Source of the DNA: Nitrospirales bacterium
Lineage (GTDB): Bacteria; Nitrospirota; Nitrospiria; Nitrospirales; UBA8639
NCBI GenBank assembly: GCA_021603905.1
Contig: BQIU01000046.1
Coordinates: forward strand, 1 to 33,239
Direction of reading: 5' to 3'
DNA length: 33,239 nucleotides
Both the position numbers and the translations under genes were made by a program. Positions 8,978-17,959 of the stretch are shown one piece after another (positions within the stretch are counted from its first letter, which is position 1; every line of letters starts with the position of its first letter). The notes below the pieces were generated by a model. That model was given only the letters and a program-made list of their open reading frames with translations. It was not told where the DNA came from and did not search any database.

Positions 8978-10201
8978 TCATCCCTTCTTCTCGCCACATA
9001 CCTCGACAAAGATTTTTTCAATTTTTCTTACTTCGGTTTTTATATTAAACTCCTGCTCGACCTTGACCCTTCCTTGCTGCCCCATCTTTCTTCCAAGATC
9101 AGGGTGCTTGAAGATCCGCTCAATCGCATCGGCAATAGCCACAAAGTTATCAGGAGGCACTAAAAGACCATTGACTTCATCAATGACTAGCTCATCGACA
9201 CCGCGAATGTTTGAAGTAACAACAGGGAGCTGCATGGCCATCGCTTCTTTTATGACATTCGCCAGAATGTCACTATGACCATTACTATGGATAATACTTG
9301 GTAAGACAAAAACAGTTTGAGACTGCAACAGCTTACAAACCTGATCATTCGATAAATACCCTGTAAAGCAAATATTCGGAATATGTAATTCGCGAATAAG
9401 TGCTTCATAGACCTGCTTTTCTGGTCCCTCTCCAACTATCGTACACGCATATTCGACGTTGCGTTGATGTAAGATATGACAAGCTTTGATAAGATAATGA
9501 AGTCCTTTATCCGAGGCCAATCTCGCCACGGCAATGATGGAATTCTTCGAATTTCTTGATTCTATTCGTTTAAACATATCAACATCGATCGCATCGTGAA
9601 TGACGTCTATGTCCTCATTAAGTTCTAATTGTGTCATGAGATAGTCTCTGTTGTACTTAGCAATCGTAAATATTCGAGATGCGCCCTTAACCTTATTGAT
9701 CCGTTCCTTTGAACCAGACAAATTTTCTCGTTCCCAAATATCATGGGCTTTAAAAGATAAGGTATAAGGAACGTTAAGGATTTCGGATAATAACGAAACT
9801 TTATCTATAACCGATGGAATCGAAAAGGGAGAGTGAATGACATCAATATTCTTATCAAAAAAATGTCGTATATCCAGATAATCAACAATTCCATACTTGG
9901 GACTGGGATAATGAGTTAGAAGATGTAAGCAAGCCTTGCTTACAGAGATAGGATGCGAAAGAAAATCTCGAATCAACCCTCGGGTAAAAGCCACATATTT
10001 CTCGCGTCTCGTTGAGGCTCGAGAAAACCGATAAAAACCATTTTCGAGTCCATGTTGATTGATAATTGGTTCATTTAACACTTGATGAATTCTGCTGTTT
10101 CCTTCAGCCAGGATAAGGATTTCATGACCAAGTTGCTTCAGTTCCACAATCTCATTCAAAATAAACGTTGCAAGATTATTACAAATATAGAGGATTCTCA
10201 T
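8978..10201 (-). CDS. Glycosyltransferase family 4 (GT-B fold)
   Basis: About 407 residues from the chosen ATG at 10201, which begins with MRILYICNNLATFI, the expected first beta strand. An upstream in-frame start at 10309 would add 36 basic residues and overlap the acyltransferase gene by 23 bp, so it is less likely. The C-terminal donor domain has IIAVARLASDKGLHYLIKA, FTGYLSNDQV and EAMAMQLPVVTSNIRGVDE, typical of GT4 with its E-x7-E region. The first domain includes HSPFSIPSVIDK, also common in the family. Locally the gene is AT-rich compared with its neighbours, as glycosyltransferase genes in exchanged polysaccharide clusters often are. Donor and acceptor unknown. Confidence 0.88.
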   Translation of the reverse strand: MRILYICNNLATFILNEIVELKQLGHEILILAEGNSRIHQVLNEPIINQHGLENGFYRFSRASTRREKYVAFTRGLIRDFLSHPISVSKACLHLLTHYPSPKYGIVDYLDIRHFFDKNIDVIHSPFSIPSVIDKVSLLSEILNVPYTLSFKAHDIWERENLSGSKERINKVKGASRIFTIAKYNRDYLMTQLELNEDIDVIHDAIDVDMFKRIESRNSKNSIIAVARLASDKGLHYLIKACHILHQRNVEYACTIVGEGPEKQVYEALIRELHIPNICFTGYLSNDQVCKLLQSQTVFVLPSIIHSNGHSDILANVIKEAMAMQLPVVTSNIRGVDELVIDEVNGLLVPPDNFVAIADAIERIFKHPDLGRKMGQQGRVKVEQEFNIKTEVRKIEKIFVEVCGEKKG

Positions 10202-10286
10202 ATCACTCGAAGTCTCAGAGCGACCTACGACTACCAGGGGGTTCAACAAGAATTTAAAATGAAGACGGCTAAAATACAGGAAAACT

Positions 10287-10964
10287 CTAATCCGTCTGAT
10301 CGACAACAACTACCCACGCGGCACAATCAACATCCCATTGTTTAACGATTTTTGCTGGCGCTCCAACCGCAATACAACGATCTGGGATACTTTTTGTGAC
10401 CACGCTATTCGCACCAATAATTGTCATCTCACCAATCGTCACGCCCGGAAACACCACCACATTTTGACCAATCCAACATCCGCGCTTAATCTTAATCGGT
10501 TGAATTCGAATCATGTCTTGATATTTATATGGTTCATCGATACGAGTGTAACCATGAAACCCATCAGTAATATTCACATTTGTGGCAAACATGACATCAT
10601 CTTCAATGATCACTTCACTCATCGCAGCCACTTGTAATTGTCCCGTACTGGTCACACGACTCCCAATCGAAATTCTTGATTCGAATGACTGACTCGGCCC
10701 TTTTCTATCGGGATGCTGCATCGTAGAACCTGGATACTCGGTTAGTGCAATCAGTAAGGAATTAGGGCCCAAATAAATATCGTTTCCGAGAAATATACGA
10801 TCAGGGTTAATGATATTTCGTGGCAAATCAATATTGACATTGTGAGGAATATTACCGAAACGTGGCAACAATTTTCGACCAATAATACTTTGGCATTTGG
10901 ACGCGTGGCACGCAAGCAAAACGGCAGCCTTTCTAAACGTTGCCTCAATTAGTTTATTGATCAT
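10287..10964 (-). CDS. Left-handed beta-helix (hexapeptide repeat) acyltransferase
   Basis: 225 residues. It resembles the maltose/galactoside/WbbJ-type O-acetyltransferases that use acetyl-CoA in the cytoplasm. Hexapeptide repeats are clear in the second half: GCWIGQNVVVFPGVTIGEMTIIGANSVV (in pieces GCWIGQNVVVFPGVTIG, then TIIGANSVV), ending in the family signature GAPAKIVKQW. An earlier set, IFLGNDIYLGPNSLLI, sits near residue 60. The likely catalytic His is in FHGYTR, within the loop after NVNITDG. ATG start at 10964 without a strong ribosome binding site. It lies between the SDR and the GT4 gene; it probably acetylates a sugar before or during chain assembly, in contrast to the MBOAT pair at the envelope. 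Confidence 0.88.
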   Translation of the reverse strand: MINKLIEATFRKAAVLLACHASKCQSIIGRKLLPRFGNIPHNVNIDLPRNIINPDRIFLGNDIYLGPNSLLIALTEYPGSTMQHPDRKGPSQSFESRISIGSRVTSTGQLQVAAMSEVIIEDDVMFATNVNITDGFHGYTRIDEPYKYQDMIRIQPIKIKRGCWIGQNVVVFPGVTIGEMTIIGANSVVTKSIPDRCIAVGAPAKIVKQWDVDCAAWVVVVDQTD

Positions 10965-11123
10965 AGTAAATATAAGCAGGTTGCCTTTGTTGCACTATGT
11001 CTTTGATGCAAGGCCTTGCGTCATCAACGTCCCCCACAATATCCCTACCATCATAATAGCTATTTATAAATGACCCTCTCACGACTAGAGAAGTAAGCGG
11101 TCAACGATTCCGCCGACTCTCGT

Positions 11124-11849
11124 CTAAGACTTTTTCATGGGTCGTATGTGGATATCCGTTACCTCAGCAGACCTGGGCAACATCAGGAGGTGAAGGAGGG
11201 TCTCTGCAACATCACTCGGCTGAATGAGGTCTTCAGGAATATATTGAGTCCCTTGTTGCTGATGAAGCTCTGCGAGCATGGGTGTGGCCGTTCGCCCGAG
11301 AAACATACTCAGAACTCGGATACCATCTTGATTCACTTCGTCCCTCAGACTATCCGTAAATGCTTTGAGGGCATATTTCATGCTTGCATATTGACTTAAT
11401 TCCGCACGGGCGTGCTGCCAGATACTCGAATTCATCATAACTATCTGTCCAGCACCATGCTTGATAAGTGGTAGAAATTCTTTGGTCAGGGCATAGGCCG
11501 CACGAACATTTGTACGATACTGAAGATCCAACACCTCCATATCTATCGCCTTAATTCGACCAACCGTCAAAACACCCGCACAATGGATAAACAGATTAAC
11601 ATGTGAAACATCGGCCTTCAGTTGTTCAATAAATCGATTGAACTCGGCTTGATCCGTTAAGTCCACCGGATACGATAAAACCTTTGGTGATGTTTCACGA
11701 GCCAGTGCGGCAACCGTTTCAAGTGAAGTCGTACTTCGGCCAGTCAAACACAGAGTCAAGCCTTCACCTGCAAGTGAAAGGGCAATAGCTTTTCCGATTC
11801 CACTGCTCGCCCCAGTGATCACGGCTATCTGACCCGATAAATTCTTCAT
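11124..11849 (-). CDS. Short-chain dehydrogenase/reductase (SDR)
   Basis: 241 residues, classical SDR length. Cofactor motif TGASSGIG at 12-19, Asp63 in the VDL position, HCAG at 89-92 in place of NNAG, Asn114, Ser141, and the catalytic pair Tyr154 and Lys158 in YASMK. It is a probable NAD(P)H-dependent oxidoreductase. Following the DUF4910 and C-methyltransferase genes on the same strand, it may reduce a keto-sugar intermediate, but the classical (not extended) SDR form means this is an inference. ATG start at 11849, ribosome binding site weak. 46 bp separate it from the DUF4910 gene. Confidence 0.87.
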   Translation of the reverse strand: MKNLSGQIAVITGASSGIGKAIALSLAGEGLTLCLTGRSTTSLETVAALARETSPKVLSYPVDLTDQAEFNRFIEQLKADVSHVNLFIHCAGVLTVGRIKAIDMEVLDLQYRTNVRAAYALTKEFLPLIKHGAGQIVMMNSSIWQHARAELSQYASMKYALKAFTDSLRDEVNQDGIRVLSMFLGRTATPMLAELHQQQGTQYIPEDLIQPSDVAETLLHLLMLPRSAEVTDIHIRPMKKS

Positions 11850-11895
11850 ATGTGTGAACCAGGAAAACTTGGCCGCGTCATCTCACATTCGTCAC

Positions 11896-13200
11896 CTAAT
11901 CTGGCAATCGTGACGCTTCTGTCGACACTTCCTTCAATAATTGGTGAGCTTCTAATCTATCAGCCGCATCTTTAATGGTCATAAATGGAATCTTCGCGCG
12001 CTCAGCGATATCTAAAAGAGAATGTTGTCCGTCGGAAAGATTTAATACCCAAAACATCGCCATCTCATGTTGTGCTCGTTCTGCTTGCCCACTAATGGCT
12101 CGATAGAGGCCCCGCCTTCCTAATTGAGGTTCACATTTGGGATTTTGGTTAAAATAAGTTTTATTTCCCTCCAACGTTTCGAGAATCGTTCGACATTTCT
12201 CCCAGGAATCTGCAAGAGACGCGGGCTTGACAAATTCCAAATTATCCGCAGAGGTGTGGTATTCAGGAAAACACCCATTCGGCGTTCGCATAAGACTGCC
12301 GACCGGAAGATTAAATCCTGGAGAACAGTATTGTCGCTCATCATATCCGTAGGGAGAGAAATCCACGACTGTATGTGGATCAGAAAACTGTTGAAGAACT
12401 TGGCATACAATTCGATCAATTTCCGCTAAACCTTGACGACTCCTCTTATACGTGGTGGCACCAGAATCACCGAGTAGGGCTAACACTAGCCCATGCTTGA
12501 TCTTGTGGACACGATCTTCGTTACGCGCCAACCACGTGATCGGGCCAATAGTGCCTGGTAAAAATACAAATCGATAGGAATACCGTCTCTCTCGAGCTGC
12601 AAGATATTTGGCTAAAAATGTGGCCACAGCAATCCCTGACAAATTATCGTTACACAAAGATGGATGGCAGATATGACAAGAAATCAGCACCTCATCAACA
12701 ACCTGACCTTTCAGGTAATATTCTCCATAGGTCAGGGCTCCATCTTCCAAAGTGGAGTCAATACACACTTCATACTCTTCATCATGAAGTTCTAAGAATT
12801 GATGATGAGTCAGGCAAAATCCCCACTGTTCATTATGGTAGGAAGTCCGGTAGGGAATCCAATCCGGATGCTCGGGTAAGGTATAGAGGTGCGTCTTTAA
12901 TTCGGCCAACGGGAGCGTGGCTTTCACCGGGACGCTATAACTCATTACATGTAAATTCGAATGATGAAAATCAATGATTCGTTCACCAGCCATATTCTTA
13001 ATATAGGCATCGTGAATGTTCCACTCTTTGGGTACCCTCCAATCGAACGCCGGTGTTCCCGTTGGCACTTCCTGTATCGAAAGCGGAATATGAGATTCAA
13101 GTGCTTTAAGAGTCTGACGGACACCATTTCCCGTAATGCTCCGGCATATGGGATACAGCTCCTCAACCAGCTTATATAAGTCATGTCCGTGAATATCCAT
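11896..13200 (-). CDS. DUF4910 aminopeptidase-like protein
   Basis: About 434 residues. It matches the DUF4910/DUF2172 family often found in polysaccharide clusters, with an M28-like zinc aminopeptidase fold and a winged-helix-like C-terminus. In this numbering, SCHICHPSLCNDNLSG carries likely metal ligands His179 and Asp185; GDSG near 245 and HTSAD at about 315-319 supply others. Where M28 peptidases carry the E-E general base, this protein reads PGTIGP (215-220). The C-terminal 70 residues resemble a helix-turn-helix. ATG at 13200 is preferred because AAAAAGG lies 6 nt upstream; TTG at 13233 is in frame. It follows the C-methyltransferase gene within 35 bp, so co-expression is likely. The function in sugar metabolism is not established. 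Confidence 0.8.
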   Translation of the reverse strand: MDIHGHDLYKLVEELYPICRSITGNGVRQTLKALESHIPLSIQEVPTGTPAFDWRVPKEWNIHDAYIKNMAGERIIDFHHSNLHVMSYSVPVKATLPLAELKTHLYTLPEHPDWIPYRTSYHNEQWGFCLTHHQFLELHDEEYEVCIDSTLEDGALTYGEYYLKGQVVDEVLISCHICHPSLCNDNLSGIAVATFLAKYLAARERRYSYRFVFLPGTIGPITWLARNEDRVHKIKHGLVLALLGDSGATTYKRSRQGLAEIDRIVCQVLQQFSDPHTVVDFSPYGYDERQYCSPGFNLPVGSLMRTPNGCFPEYHTSADNLEFVKPASLADSWEKCRTILETLEGNKTYFNQNPKCEPQLGRRGLYRAISGQAERAQHEMAMFWVLNLSDGQHSLLDIAERAKIPFMTIKDAADRLEAHQLLKEVSTEASRLPD

Positions 13201-13235
13201 TAAGGCCTTTTTCCAATCGTGTCGCACAAACAAAC

Positions 13236-14477
13236 TTACGGATACACCTTCACCTCTGGTATGGGAGTTACAAATTGTCCACCCCAGTCACGAATATGTT
13301 TCATTTGGCTCATGACTTCATCTTTGATATTCCAGGGAAGAATCAACACATAATCAGGTTTCGTCTCACTAATTTTATCTGGATGAAAAATCGGTATATG
13401 CGTTCCCGGCAATAAACATCCCTGCTTTTGAGGACTTCGATCCACCGTATAATCAATAAAGTCTTTTCCGACGCCACAGAAATTCAAGAGAGTATTCCCC
13501 TTCGCGGGTGCACCATAACTCACGACCGTTTTCCCTTCGCGCTTTGCCGTGATCAAAAACTCAAGGATCTGATATTTGGTCTCCCGAACAGCTTTCACAA
13601 ACGACAAGTACTTAGGGAGAGCTTGCAGTCCCTCACGCTCCTCCATTCGCTTGAGCGAATGAACATTTTCGCTTACCGTGAATCCTGCATCTTCGGCATG
13701 TCGTCCAAATATTCGTAGCGAACCGCCGTGAGTTGTCACCTCTTCAACATCAAACAGTGTCAATCCATGTTTGGCAAAAATACGTTCAACCGTATGAAAG
13801 GAAAAATATGAGAAATGCTCATGGTAAATAGTGTCAAACTGCTGCTCTTCGATTAATCGTAAGATATAGGGAAACTCCATCGTGACAATGCCATGTGGCT
13901 TCAAAATAATTTTGATGCCTGCCACAAAATCATTAAGTGCTGGCACATGAGCCAACACATTATTGCCAATTAACAAATCGGCTTGCTTCCCCTGTACTGC
14001 AAGTTCACACGCCGTCTCAACATTAAAAAACTTCTCAATGGTAGAAATGCCTATTTCTGAGGCAACTTTGGCAATATTGGAAGCCGGCTCAATGCCAATA
14101 ACCGGCACGCCTTTCGCTTGAAAGTATTGGAGCAAATACCCGTCGTTACTCGCGATTTCAATGACTTGACTTTGAGGTCCGAAGGCAAAGCGTTCAGTCA
14201 TCATTTCAACATACCGTTTTGCATGCTGAAGCCATGAATCTGAATACGATGAAAAGTAGGCATAGTCACTAAAAATGTTTGAGGCTTTTTCAAACTCTTC
14301 CAACTGGACTAAAAGACAGTTTCCGCAAATATAGACATGGAGCGGATAGAACGGCTCCATCTTATCGTTCTGATTTATCTGAATATAGGAATTGGCTAAT
14401 GGAGACATCCCAAGATCGACAAACGTATGCTCTAACGGATGTTCACAGAAACGGCAGCAGCCCACTGTAGCTGTCAT
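13236..14477 (-). CDS. Zinc-binding sugar C-methyltransferase (TylC3/NovU-like)
   Basis: 413 residues. Family of SAM-dependent C-methyltransferases that act on nucleotide-linked keto-sugars. An N-terminal zinc finger has Cys8, Cys11, Cys51 and Cys54. The SAM domain has VIEIASNDGYLL at 105-116 and GIEPA at 128-132. The active-site block YHEHFSYFS (about 217-225) matches the Tyr-x-Glu-His group of characterised 3-C-methyltransferases. The C-terminal domain carries VVSYGAPAKGNTLLN and the ending LILPWNI typical of the family. ATG start at 14477; the nearest SD-like GGGAG is about 12 nt upstream inside a hairpin loop. It points to a branched (C-methylated) sugar as product. Confidence 0.92.
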   Translation of the reverse strand: MTATVGCCRFCEHPLEHTFVDLGMSPLANSYIQINQNDKMEPFYPLHVYICGNCLLVQLEEFEKASNIFSDYAYFSSYSDSWLQHAKRYVEMMTERFAFGPQSQVIEIASNDGYLLQYFQAKGVPVIGIEPASNIAKVASEIGISTIEKFFNVETACELAVQGKQADLLIGNNVLAHVPALNDFVAGIKIILKPHGIVTMEFPYILRLIEEQQFDTIYHEHFSYFSFHTVERIFAKHGLTLFDVEEVTTHGGSLRIFGRHAEDAGFTVSENVHSLKRMEEREGLQALPKYLSFVKAVRETKYQILEFLITAKREGKTVVSYGAPAKGNTLLNFCGVGKDFIDYTVDRSPQKQGCLLPGTHIPIFHPDKISETKPDYVLILPWNIKDEVMSQMKHIRDWGGQFVTPIPEVKVYP

Positions 14478-14508
14478 AAATTACTAGGCTCCCAATTAGA
14501 AGTAATTT
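14478..14508. repeat. Inverted repeat abutting the C-methyltransferase start codon
   Basis: AAATTACT at 14478-14485 and AGTAATTT at 14501-14508 are exact reverse complements with a 15-nt loop. On the mRNA the 3' arm touches the AUG, and the only SD-like sequence (GGGAG) is in the loop. It could influence translation, or be an operator, or chance. Confidence 0.4.
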
Positions 14509-14787
14509 CGAGGAACTCTCATTCGCCTATTAGCATTCATCACGAATACAACCGTTAAAGCTCCTAGGAAAATCGATAGATGTTAAAATTTCTACATCTC
14601 AAACGTTGAGGGGCACCGACTTTTTCAGTAACGCTCTGTTCAGGCTCGCTCTTTCAACGTTTTAATTCTCATAGAACTCATAACTGGAAACACGCCTGCA
14701 GTAGAGAGAAAACCCCAATGAAATTTATTCGATAATCTGTACCTCATACGCCACACCAACAACAGATATCTAGACTGCTAAAAGCCT
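14509..14787. other. Intergenic stretch between epimerase and C-methyltransferase genes
   Basis: The whole gap is 310 bp including the inverted repeat. Apart from that repeat I see no gene, terminator hairpin or RNA. Its length suggests the C-methyltransferase gene has its own promoter, which I could not place. Confidence 0.5.
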
Positions 14788-15342
14788 CTATGAAAACCAT
14801 GGAGGCTGCCTCTGATGGTAGGGAGGCCAGCTCTGGTCTTTGGCAGAAATTGTCCGACTTGCTTCTTGTGGCCAGTCAACCTGGAAAAAAGGATCATTCC
14901 AACATACCCCACCGGCCGACTCAGGACTATATGGTTTAGAGATAAAATATAAAACTTCGCTCTGATCTTCTAATGTTTGAAACCCATGCGCAAACCCTTG
15001 CGGAATATAAAGCATCTGACGATTTTCAGAGGAAAGTTTAACTCCCGTCCACTTTCGATAGGTCGGAGATGATGCTCGGAGATCAATAATCACGTCAAAT
15101 ATACTCCCGTGAGTACAACGCACCAATTTCGTTTCAGCATAGGGAGGGAGCTGAAAATGCATCCCGCGTAGCGTTCCTTTTTTGTGATTGAAAGACACAC
15201 TACACTGCGCAAGACTTACATCCAATCCATGTGAGACAAATTCATCTTTACACCAAGTGCGAGCAAAAAATCCTCGCTCATCTTCTATCTTCTCAAGCTC
15301 AAGAACCAAGGCATCATTAAGTGAAGTCTTATGATAAATCAA
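14788..15342 (-). CDS. RmlC-type nucleotide-sugar 3,5-epimerase (cupin)
   Basis: 184 residues, the usual RmlC length. The cupin core is intact: RGMHFQ with catalytic-type His62, Lys72 in the ETKLVRC strand, IPQGFAHGF at 113-121, and KPYSP with Tyr138 at the usual acid position. RmlC epimerises dTDP-4-keto-6-deoxyglucose; related proteins act on CDP- or GDP-keto-sugars. Because the next gene upstream is a cytidylyltransferase, a CDP-4-keto substrate is likely here. TTG start at 15342 with AGAGG about 10 nt upstream; no in-frame ATG is near. It could be a 3-, 5- or 3,5-epimerase. Confidence 0.9.
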   Translation of the reverse strand: MIYHKTSLNDALVLELEKIEDERGFFARTWCKDEFVSHGLDVSLAQCSVSFNHKKGTLRGMHFQLPPYAETKLVRCTHGSIFDVIIDLRASSPTYRKWTGVKLSSENRQMLYIPQGFAHGFQTLEDQSEVLYFISKPYSPESAGGVCWNDPFFQVDWPQEASRTISAKDQSWPPYHQRQPPWFS

Positions 15343-15409
15343 TGCTCAAATACCTCTATCCTCTAGCCTTCGATTCTCAACACGACATCATAAGCAAACA
15401 TCCTTATGC

Positions 15410-16183
15410 TCACGACCACACTTTCCATTTAGCTTGACCAGAACTCCATAGCTCTTCCAGCATCGTCTTTTCTTTCAGTGTATCCATACATGACCAAAAT
15501 CCTTGATGTTTGAATCCCATCAATTGCCCCTTACATGCTAACTGTTCAACTGGCTCTCGTTCCCAAATCGTTTCATCACCGGCAATAAAATCAATGACGT
15601 CGGGGTGAAGGACAAAAAATCCCCCATTAATCCACCCTTCGTCTCCGATCGCTTTCTCATTAAAGCTCGATACGGCGCTTCCTTCAAATACCATTCTCCC
15701 AAAACGAGCGGGAGCATGTACTGTCGTCACCGTCGCAAGCTTTCCATGCGATTGATGGAATTTCACCAGAGCTGGGATATCAAGATCAGCGACTCCATCG
15801 CCATACGTAAAGAGAAAAGGTTCATCCTCAGACAACCACGGTTTCAATCTCCTTAAACGACCTCCTGTTAAGGTATGAAGCCCCGTATCGACAAGATGAA
15901 CCTTCCAGTTCGTTTGATTCCCATCATGTATGGTCGTTTTTCCAGTGCCCAAGTCAATAGAAATGTCATTATCATTCGCGTAATAATTCAGAAAATATTC
16001 CTTGATATACTGCCCCTTGTAACCTAATGCGACAATAAACTCATTAATACCGTAGGCGGCATAAATATTCATGATATGCCAAAGTATTGGCTTTCCACCA
16101 ATTTCCACCATAGGCTTTGGACGAAGTACAGTTTCTTCCATTAACCTTGACCCTAATCCTCCAGCTAAAATAACAGCTTTCAT
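15410..16183 (-). CDS. rfbF: Glucose-1-phosphate cytidylyltransferase
   Basis: 257 residues. It makes CDP-glucose from glucose-1-phosphate and CTP, the entry to CDP-deoxy-sugars. The nucleotidyltransferase signature is clear: KAVILAGGLGSRL at the N-terminus, RPKPMVEIGGKP at 21-32, the family-specific YGDGVADLD at 127-135, and a C-terminal GFWSCMDTLKEK. The long form starting at GTG 16195 is possible, but ATG 16183 has GAGG spaced 6 nt away and gives the canonical N-terminus. The usual partner CDP-glucose 4,6-dehydratase (rfbG) is not adjacent or elsewhere in the window. Confidence 0.95.
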   Translation of the reverse strand: MKAVILAGGLGSRLMEETVLRPKPMVEIGGKPILWHIMNIYAAYGINEFIVALGYKGQYIKEYFLNYYANDNDISIDLGTGKTTIHDGNQTNWKVHLVDTGLHTLTGGRLRRLKPWLSEDEPFLFTYGDGVADLDIPALVKFHQSHGKLATVTTVHAPARFGRMVFEGSAVSSFNEKAIGDEGWINGGFFVLHPDVIDFIAGDETIWEREPVEQLACKGQLMGFKHQGFWSCMDTLKEKTMLEELWSSGQAKWKVWS

Positions 16184-16269
16184 CATACCCCTCACTACGA
16201 ATCTTTGATCTGTGGAACGTTCACAACTTCAAATTTGATACAACACACCCATAAATTCTTCATGGCACC

Positions 16270-17070
16270 TTAAACTCCCAAGAACCGCCTTAACCGTCTC
16301 GCTCGCGATTCAGAAACAACCGGCAGAGGAGGCAGGTCTGGCATGACAATCATATTGACAGGCAGAAGCGCTCCGGGACTTATACCCGTACTGCCAAAAG
16401 ACATTTCTTGAAAAAATGTCTCTTGGGCCGGCCACTGCCAATCGTCATACCAGGTCCAGGTGTTGGTTCTCTCATAAACATCCAAGATTTTTCGAGCTAT
16501 CATCTGATCCGTAGGCCGAGAACCCACTTCACACGCATTGACCAGCAAACTCGTCAAATGTACGGTTCGATTACTACAATAATTTGAATACACAATTGTA
16601 TAGCCGAGATCTTTTTGGAGTTCTTGGATTACACGATAGACCTGCACATGTTCTTCATGCCCATACTCCCCCCAAGGATTGTGCGTAAACACGTGTTGAT
16701 ATCCAACGAGAACTTGAGCCAAGTGATTTCGGAGTAAGCGATAATTTTCTTCATAGTGCTCTGTGAATTTCCCATCAACCCCTTTGTTGTCAGTAAATTC
16801 TATTCCATATTCGGAAAATTTCGGATTGAGAAAATTTCTTGGACGTGAGAGTCCAAGCGACACGAGTTCTAAACACGACATTTTCTGTTTCAACGGATAG
16901 TCAGGAAGAATCTGTTTTCGCTGTAGACCAAATTCTGGGTTGACCAATTCACCCAGAAAACACAGCACCACATGATCCATCTCTAATAAAATGGAACTAA
17001 ACCAAAGAATTTCATCATCTGGATGCGCGACAACCAGTATAGAATTCTTAGTTATGTCTGAACTCATCAT
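16270..17070 (-). CDS. PIG-L (LmbE-like) family deacetylase
   Basis: 266 residues. PIG-L proteins are zinc-dependent N-deacetylases acting on N-acetylated sugars such as GlcNAc-linked lipids or cytosolic thiol precursors. Metal-binding AHPDDE is at 15-20, and NPWGEYGHEEHVQVY, with the H-x-x-H pair, lies near 132-146. No signal peptide or membrane segment is visible. The start is ATG 17070 or 17067; the preceding TTG at 17073 is also in frame, and no SD is strong. It is 42 bp downstream of a small methyltransferase-like gene. It may deacetylate an amino-sugar in the polysaccharide pathway (inference). Confidence 0.87.
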   Translation of the reverse strand: MMSSDITKNSILVVAHPDDEILWFSSILLEMDHVVLCFLGELVNPEFGLQRKQILPDYPLKQKMSCLELVSLGLSRPRNFLNPKFSEYGIEFTDNKGVDGKFTEHYEENYRLLRNHLAQVLVGYQHVFTHNPWGEYGHEEHVQVYRVIQELQKDLGYTIVYSNYCSNRTVHLTSLLVNACEVGSRPTDQMIARKILDVYERTNTWTWYDDWQWPAQETFFQEMSFGSTGISPGALLPVNMIVMPDLPPLPVVSESRARRLRRFLGV

Positions 17071-17112
17071 CAAGCTATCACATCACGATCTCGCATCATA
17101 TCACCCTTATGG

Positions 17113-17751
17113 TCAACATGATTTTGCGAAGAATTGAAATACATATTGATACTCTGGCTTCGTACTATAGCGAGAGGTAGCCAATGGAGGAAACTCAAAC
17201 GGCGTAAAACGACGAAGACTTTCAGATTCCTCAAGAGGAAAAGACAACAACTCAGGGGAACCTCCCCACCCAAGTACGAATGTCCCTCCAGGACGCATAT
17301 AGGAGAAGCAAACATCGAAGGCTTTTTCAACAGGCTCTCGATCGTTCAACCCATGACCCAACACTCCATTGCAGACAATGACATCAAAATACTCAGGTTC
17401 AAAGTATTGACTTAGATTTTCAAAAAAATCAACAATGTGATTCTTCCCTGCCCAGCGAGCCTGAGTTGGTTCAGGGTCAATAGTCCAATATGCATCATAA
17501 TGTTTAAATAGTTTCTCGTAATGCTTCGTGTACCAATCAACTCCCACAAATAGCATCCGTGAGTGAGAACCTTGAGAGGCATAATACGGAATGATGGTAT
17601 TCTCTAACACGGTTCGTGCCGGGCTATGGAATCTCGCTGGAATCCCAAGTCTTGTTTTTATGGCAATTGCCGTTGGATGGCTTCTCCACCACGTTTCACT
17701 TTCACGCAGAACATAATTCACTCGTCGCTGAATTCCGCTAATAAGCCTCAC
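17113..17751 (-). CDS. Small SAM methyltransferase-like protein
   Basis: 212 residues. It has a degenerate class I methyltransferase fold: RMLFVGVDWYTKHY at 65-78 as strand 1 (the Gly-rich loop is unusual), WTIDPEP at 89-95, FDVIVCNGVLGHG at 122-134, and YMRPGGTFVLGWGG near 150. GTG start at 17751, with AAAGGG 9 nt upstream as ribosome binding site; no ATG fits better. It lies just before the PIG-L gene and probably shares its transcript. The substrate is unknown. Lack of a normal G-x-G loop leaves open that it binds something other than SAM. Confidence 0.7.
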   Translation of the reverse strand: MRLISGIQRRVNYVLRESETWWRSHPTAIAIKTRLGIPARFHSPARTVLENTIIPYYASQGSHSRMLFVGVDWYTKHYEKLFKHYDAYWTIDPEPTQARWAGKNHIVDFFENLSQYFEPEYFDVIVCNGVLGHGLNDREPVEKAFDVCFSYMRPGGTFVLGWGGSPELLSFPLEESESLRRFTPFEFPPLATSRYSTKPEYQYVFQFFAKSC

Positions 17752-17959
17752 GTGATGCTACCCTTTCTGTTTTAGTTGACCGTTTCCTACTTGCTGAGAA
17801 TAAAACATTTTATTAGTCCGTGAAACTCATCACCGTATTCCTATTCACGAGTGAGAAATTCGTATACATGCAAAACATTCTATCTTTGATTCTATCTCAC
17901 AAAAAAATAGACTCACACAACGGACATATTTTGGCATATCATCAAGACAGAATCAGCCA

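Noticed and set aside
10202..10309. N-terminal extension of the second GT4 protein
   Set aside because: It overlaps the acyltransferase gene and puts 36 basic residues before the canonical GT4 first strand.
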